From an uncultured Paracoccaceae bacterium (lineage in GTDB: Bacteria > Pseudomonadota > Alphaproteobacteria > Rhodobacterales > Rhodobacteraceae): a DNA stretch of 10,446 nt. The position numbers were made by a program, and so were the translations under genes. Shown here in pieces: positions 7,019-10,446 of this stretch. A model generated the notes under the pieces. It did no database searches. It was given only the letters and a program-made list of their open reading frames with translations, and was not told the origin of the DNA. The stretch spans positions 1 to 10,446 of the forward strand of contig CALEZJ010000154.1 in NCBI GenBank assembly GCA_937927885.1, written 5' to 3'. Positions within the stretch are counted from its first letter, which is position 1, and each line of letters opens with the position of its first letter.

Positions 7019-7057
7019 GCGGGGAAACGCAGCGTCCACCCCACGGCGCGTTTTCGG

Positions 7058-9511
7058 TCAGAACCGCTCGATCAGACGCCCCAGATAGTCGCGCTCCGCC
7101 TCGGGGCGCTCGCGTTCCGCCGATCTGCGGCGAATCTCGTCCAGCAAGTCGCGCGCGCGCCGCCTTGGGTCCTCGCCCGGCACAACCGAGCCAAAATCCT
7201 GACCTTGCCGCGCTTCGCCCTGTTCGCGCCCCAGGGGATCGCGGCCCGCGCCCTGCGCCCGACGCTGGTCGGGTGCGCCTTCGGTGCCCTGCCGCTCGCG
7301 CGCATCAGCGGTCTGGGCGTCGCGAAGGGCTCGCAGCCCTTCACGAAGCGCGTCCAGCGCCTCGGCCTGACGTTCCAGTGCACCCCGCATGTCGCCCTCT
7401 TCCAGCGAGTCTGCGGCCTGATCCATCGCGCGCTGTGCCTCTTCCAGTGCGCTCAGACCTTCCTCACCCTCCTGGGTTCCCTCGCCGGGAAGTTCGCCCA
7501 GTTGCTGCTCGCGCAGCCGCTCCATCAGGTCGCGCTGCTGCTGGGCCAGATCCTGCAGCGCCTGTTCGTCATCCTTGCCCGGTTCCCCACCCTGGCCGAA
7601 CTGCCGCTGCAACTCCTCGAAGGTCCGGTCGGCCAGGCCCTGTTGCTGGCCCAGCGTGTCGCCCAACCCCTCCATAGCCTCCGAGCCCGGCATCGGGTCG
7701 CCCCCCTCGCCGCGCGTCATCTGCAGATTGTCCAGCAGCGCGTTCAACTGGGCCATCAGTTCGGCCGCCTCGTCCATGCGGCCTTCCTGCATCAGTTCCT
7801 GGATGCGGTCCATCATCTCCTGGATCTGGTTCTGACTGACGATCTGCCGTTCGCTTTCGCCCTGATCGCGCTGGTCCCCCCCGTTTTCTTCGGGTGTGGC
7901 CTGTTCCGCCAGCATCGCCATGTAGTCGCGCGTCGCCTCGCGCAATTCATCCATCAGTTCCGAGATTTCCGACGGATCGGCGCCGTTGCGCATCGCCTCG
8001 TCCAGCCGTTCGCGGGCGCGCGCCAGACGGTCGCGGGCATTGGCCAGTTCGCCTTCTTCCAACAGCAGGATCAGTTCCCACATCTGCTCGGCAAGGGTGT
8101 CGCGCGCCTCGGGCGTGAAGTCATCGGCCTGAAGCCGGGTCTCGATCACGTCAATGGCGCCGCGGATCAGGACCTCGGCCCCTTCGTAGGGAAGACTACC
8201 TTCGCCCCGATGAACCATGGCCCGCATCAGTTGTGCTGCGCGACGGGCATTGGCGCGGTTCCACAGAAGGTCGCGGCGCAACTCGGCCAGCGCCTGCGCG
8301 GCGGGCTGAAAGAACCGCCGCCCGGGCAGGATCGCGGATTCCGGAGTGGCAAGGCCGGTCTGGCCCGCGGCATCGGTGGCACTGAGCCGGATCTGCACCG
8401 GCAGATTGGCCCAGGGGTGCTGCGACAGGTCTTCGCGCAGGGTTTCGGCCACGTTTTCCCGGCTGCCCGACATCGGCATCGGCAGGTGAAGGCGCAAGTC
8501 CTCGCGCGCCTCGGGGTCGAGGGCGAGGCCGTGCCGACGGTCCAGTGCGGCAAGATCGAGCGTGATCACCGCCTCGCCCCCGGTCACCCCATAGTCGTCG
8601 GTGGCGGCAAAAGCCTGCTCCATCCGCCCCCCACGCGCGCGCACAAGGGCGCCGGGGGTAATCTGCGGCAGGGCATCGGGGGCCACGGTGACCCCCCATT
8701 CGCGCCCGCTGGGCCCCAGGATCGCCACGCGGCCTGAGCGCCGCGCGTCGAATTCCAGCGCCTGCCCGGTCTCGTCGGCGCGAACCCCGGCGTCCAGTGT
8801 CTGCTCCAGCGTCAGGGCGCCGGGGGGGCCGTAAAACCGCAAAATGACCCGGCTGCCTTGTGGCACCTCGAAGGTCTCGCGGTCGATTTCGTTGAGATAT
8901 AGCCCGGGGCGCCCGGTATAGGAGGGTGGTGTGATCCAACCCTCCCAGGACGGGCCAACGGCAGCGCCCGCGGTGCCGGGCAGTCCCCCCAGCGAACCCT
9001 GCTGGCCGGGGACAGCAAACAGTAGCGCGACCGCGGCGGCTGTCAGCGCGACAAGCCGCAGTGCAAAGGGATCGTGGCGCGCCAGGGCTGGTGCGGGCGG
9101 TACCGGGCGCGCCGCCGCGGCGCGGATTGCCATGCGGGCGCGGTGTGCGGACCACAGTGCGGCCGAGGCCGGATCCCCCGCCCCCAGCGCCTGCGCGTCG
9201 GTCAGCGCGGCCAGCGGGCGGCCCGGAAGGGTCCGGTCGAGACGCGCGACCGCCTCGGGGCGGGACGGCCAACGAAAGCGCCAGAGGCCCAGGACCACGG
9301 TGACAGCGATTCCCAGGGCCAGCGCCAGCGCCGCCCATAGCCCGGCGTCTCCGGGCAATCTTGCATGCAGGTCAAAGGCCCAGAGCGCCGCGCCGATCAA
9401 GGCCAGCGACACCGGCAGCCAAAGTGCCCGTGCGCCGCGTTCCACCACCATCCCGGCCCGTGTCAGCCAAAGCGCACGGGCAAATGGGGCAAGCGGATCG
9501 ACAGGCGGCAT
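7058..9511 (-). CDS. DUF4175 / TIGR02302 family large membrane protein
   Basis: An 817-residue protein of the alphaproteobacterial TIGR02302 (DUF4175) family, function unknown. The N-terminus has two hydrophobic segments (about 29-49 and 57-77), an Arg-rich loop with a PGRPLAALTDAQ segment, and a third hydrophobic segment (about 149-168). If the basic N-terminus is cytoplasmic, everything after residue 170 would be periplasmic. A beta-type region follows, with PPSYTGRPGLYL and VPQGS. From about residue 541 to the end it is rich in Glu, Gln, Arg and Met and predicted coiled-coil or disordered, ending in an Arg-rich helix plus ERPEAERDYLGRLIERF, the family's usual tail. The ATG at 9511 is chosen because GAGAGGG (9523-9517) lies five bases upstream and overlaps the lysA stop codon, implying an operon with lysA and coupled translation. 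A TTG further upstream would overlap lysA. Confidence 0.9.
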   Translation of the reverse strand: MPPVDPLAPFARALWLTRAGMVVERGARALWLPVSLALIGAALWAFDLHARLPGDAGLWAALALALGIAVTVVLGLWRFRWPSRPEAVARLDRTLPGRPLAALTDAQALGAGDPASAALWSAHRARMAIRAAAARPVPPAPALARHDPFALRLVALTAAAVALLFAVPGQQGSLGGLPGTAGAAVGPSWEGWITPPSYTGRPGLYLNEIDRETFEVPQGSRVILRFYGPPGALTLEQTLDAGVRADETGQALEFDARRSGRVAILGPSGREWGVTVAPDALPQITPGALVRARGGRMEQAFAATDDYGVTGGEAVITLDLAALDRRHGLALDPEAREDLRLHLPMPMSGSRENVAETLREDLSQHPWANLPVQIRLSATDAAGQTGLATPESAILPGRRFFQPAAQALAELRRDLLWNRANARRAAQLMRAMVHRGEGSLPYEGAEVLIRGAIDVIETRLQADDFTPEARDTLAEQMWELILLLEEGELANARDRLARARERLDEAMRNGADPSEISELMDELREATRDYMAMLAEQATPEENGGDQRDQGESERQIVSQNQIQEMMDRIQELMQEGRMDEAAELMAQLNALLDNLQMTRGEGGDPMPGSEAMEGLGDTLGQQQGLADRTFEELQRQFGQGGEPGKDDEQALQDLAQQQRDLMERLREQQLGELPGEGTQEGEEGLSALEEAQRAMDQAADSLEEGDMRGALERQAEALDALREGLRALRDAQTADARERQGTEGAPDQRRAQGAGRDPLGREQGEARQGQDFGSVVPGEDPRRRARDLLDEIRRRSAERERPEAERDYLGRLIERF

Positions 9512-9521
9512 GGAAACCCTC

Positions 9522-10446
9522 TCAGAGCCAGTCGGGGATGGTATCGCGGGCAATCATCTCGTCATAGGTGGGGCGGCGGCGGATGACCGCAAAGTGATCG
9601 CCCCTGACCAACACCTCGGGCACCAGCGGGCGCGAGTTGTATTCCGATGCCATCACGGCGCCGTAGGCCCCGGCACTGCGAAAGGCGACCCGGTCACCGG
9701 CTGCCAAAAGCGGCATGTCGCGCTGTCTTGCAAAGGTATCGCCGGATTCGCAGACTGGCCCGACAATATCCACCGGCACCTGCGGTGCGGCAGCCGGGGG
9801 TTCGGCCAGCGGGATGATGTCGTGATGGGCCGAATACATCGCGGGGCGCACAAGGTCGTTCATCGCCGCATCGACAATCAGGAATTCGCGTTCGTCGGTG
9901 ATCTTTCGATAGATCACCTCGCTGACCAGAACCCCCGCATTGCCCGAAATCAGGCGGCCCGGTTCGATCTCGATTTCGCAATCCAGATCACCCAGCACCC
10001 TCTTGACCATCGAACCATAGTCAAGCGGCAGGGGCGGCGCCTCGTTCGAGCGGGTATAGGGGATGCCCAGTCCACCACCCAGATCGAGGCGAATGATGCT
10101 GTGGCCATCGGCCCGCAGAACACGGGTCAGGTCTGCCATCTTCCGATAAGCCGCCTCGAACGGAGCGAGTTCGGTCAACTGGCTGCCGATATGCATGTCG
10201 ATCCCGACGACCTGCAACCCTGGCAGGCCGGCGGCGCGGGCGTAGATCGCGCGCGCACGGGCGATCGGAATGCCGAACTTGTCGGTCTTGCGACCGGTGC
10301 TGATCTTTTCATGCGTTCTGGCGTCGACATCCGGGTTGATCCGCAGGGCAATCGCCGCGCTGAGGCCCATGGAACTGGCAACGGCGGACAGCGCCTCCAA
10401 CTCAGGCTCGGATTCCACGTTGAACTGGCGAATGCCGCCGTTCAGG
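9522..10446 (-). CDS. lysA: Diaminopimelate decarboxylase, C-terminal three quarters
   Basis: LysA is a PLP-dependent fold-III decarboxylase turning meso-diaminopimelate into L-lysine, the last step of lysine synthesis. About 308 residues are visible; the family is about 420 long, and the N-terminus with the PLP-binding lysine lies beyond the right edge. The frame continues past 10418 without a stop (IRQFNVES is family-typical), so the GTG at 10418 is not the start. Signatures in order are HEKISTGRKTDKFGI, IDMHIGSQL, LDLGGGLGIPY (the Gly-rich PLP-phosphate loop), EPGRLISGNAG, CESGDTFARQRDMP (active-site Cys, Glu and Asp from the partner subunit) and GAYGAVMASEYNSRP. It ends at the TGA at 9524-9522, ten bases before the DUF4175 start, so the two are very likely co-transcribed. 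Confidence 0.96.
   Translation of the reverse strand, partial: LNGGIRQFNVESEPELEALSAVASSMGLSAAIALRINPDVDARTHEKISTGRKTDKFGIPIARARAIYARAAGLPGLQVVGIDMHIGSQLTELAPFEAAYRKMADLTRVLRADGHSIIRLDLGGGLGIPYTRSNEAPPLPLDYGSMVKRVLGDLDCEIEIEPGRLISGNAGVLVSEVIYRKITDEREFLIVDAAMNDLVRPAMYSAHHDIIPLAEPPAAAPQVPVDIVGPVCESGDTFARQRDMPLLAAGDRVAFRSAGAYGAVMASEYNSRPLVPEVLVRGDHFAVIRRRPTYDEMIARDTIPDWL

Noticed and set aside
7205..8737. 510-codon plus-strand ORF opposite the DUF4175 gene
   Set aside because: It is antisense to a well-supported gene. Long antisense frames are common where third positions are GC-rich and stops are rare, and the product is His/Leu/Gln/Arg-rich with no recognisable domain.
10175..10418. GTG at 10418 as the start of lysA
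   Set aside because: The reading frame continues upstream to the window edge with family-typical residues, and the PLP-lysine domain would be missing, so the gene is cut by the window rather than starting here.

Overview
The window is ordinary, densely packed chromosomal DNA from a GC-rich alphaproteobacterium, most likely a member of the Rhodobacterales (Rhodobacter/Paracoccus-like). This is inferred from the GC-rich third codon positions, the SPOR-tailed D,D-carboxypeptidase, the alphaproteobacterial style of ClpS ending in CTLEKE, and the pairing of lysA with a TIGR02302/DUF4175 gene. I see no IS element, phage gene, tRNA, rRNA, CRISPR array or sign of recent transfer.

Layout. Bases 1-391 (minus) carry the first 130 codons of hemC (porphobilinogen deaminase), cut by the window edge. 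A 320-base gap follows; its only candidate gene is a 42-codon ORF (501-629, plus) with a hydrophobic N-terminal segment. A SAM-dependent methyltransferase of unknown substrate (712-1722, plus) converges on a secreted D-alanyl-D-alanine carboxypeptidase with a long disordered linker and a C-terminal SPOR domain (1818-3782, minus). Upstream of it on the same strand is a HAD-family phosphatase-like hydrolase (3962-4657, minus).

The HAD gene is divergent from clpS (4760-5101, plus). The 102-base gap between them holds what looks like two opposed promoters sharing one TATATA core. clpS is followed by an RsmC-like rRNA guanine-N2 methyltransferase (5127-6182) and by a short-chain dehydrogenase/reductase homologue (6179-6985). 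The last two overlap by four bases (ATGA) and should be translationally coupled. The SDR has lost three of its four catalytic residues.

A 72-base convergent gap with a long-armed inverted repeat separates this block from a minus-strand pair at the right end: lysA (diaminopimelate decarboxylase, 9522-10446, N-terminus outside the window) followed ten bases later by a large DUF4175/TIGR02302 membrane protein (7058-9511).

Themes. The window mixes housekeeping functions: haem synthesis (hemC), lysine and meso-diaminopimelate metabolism (lysA), peptidoglycan trimming (the carboxypeptidase), regulated proteolysis (clpS) and ribosomal RNA modification (rsmC-like). I find no convincing new multi-gene system. 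The items most worth a second look are the SDR pseudoenzyme coupled to an rRNA methyltransferase, the symmetric divergent promoter at clpS/HAD, the hairpin occupying the ribosome-binding region of the rsmC-like gene, and the uncharacterised DUF4175 partner of lysA.
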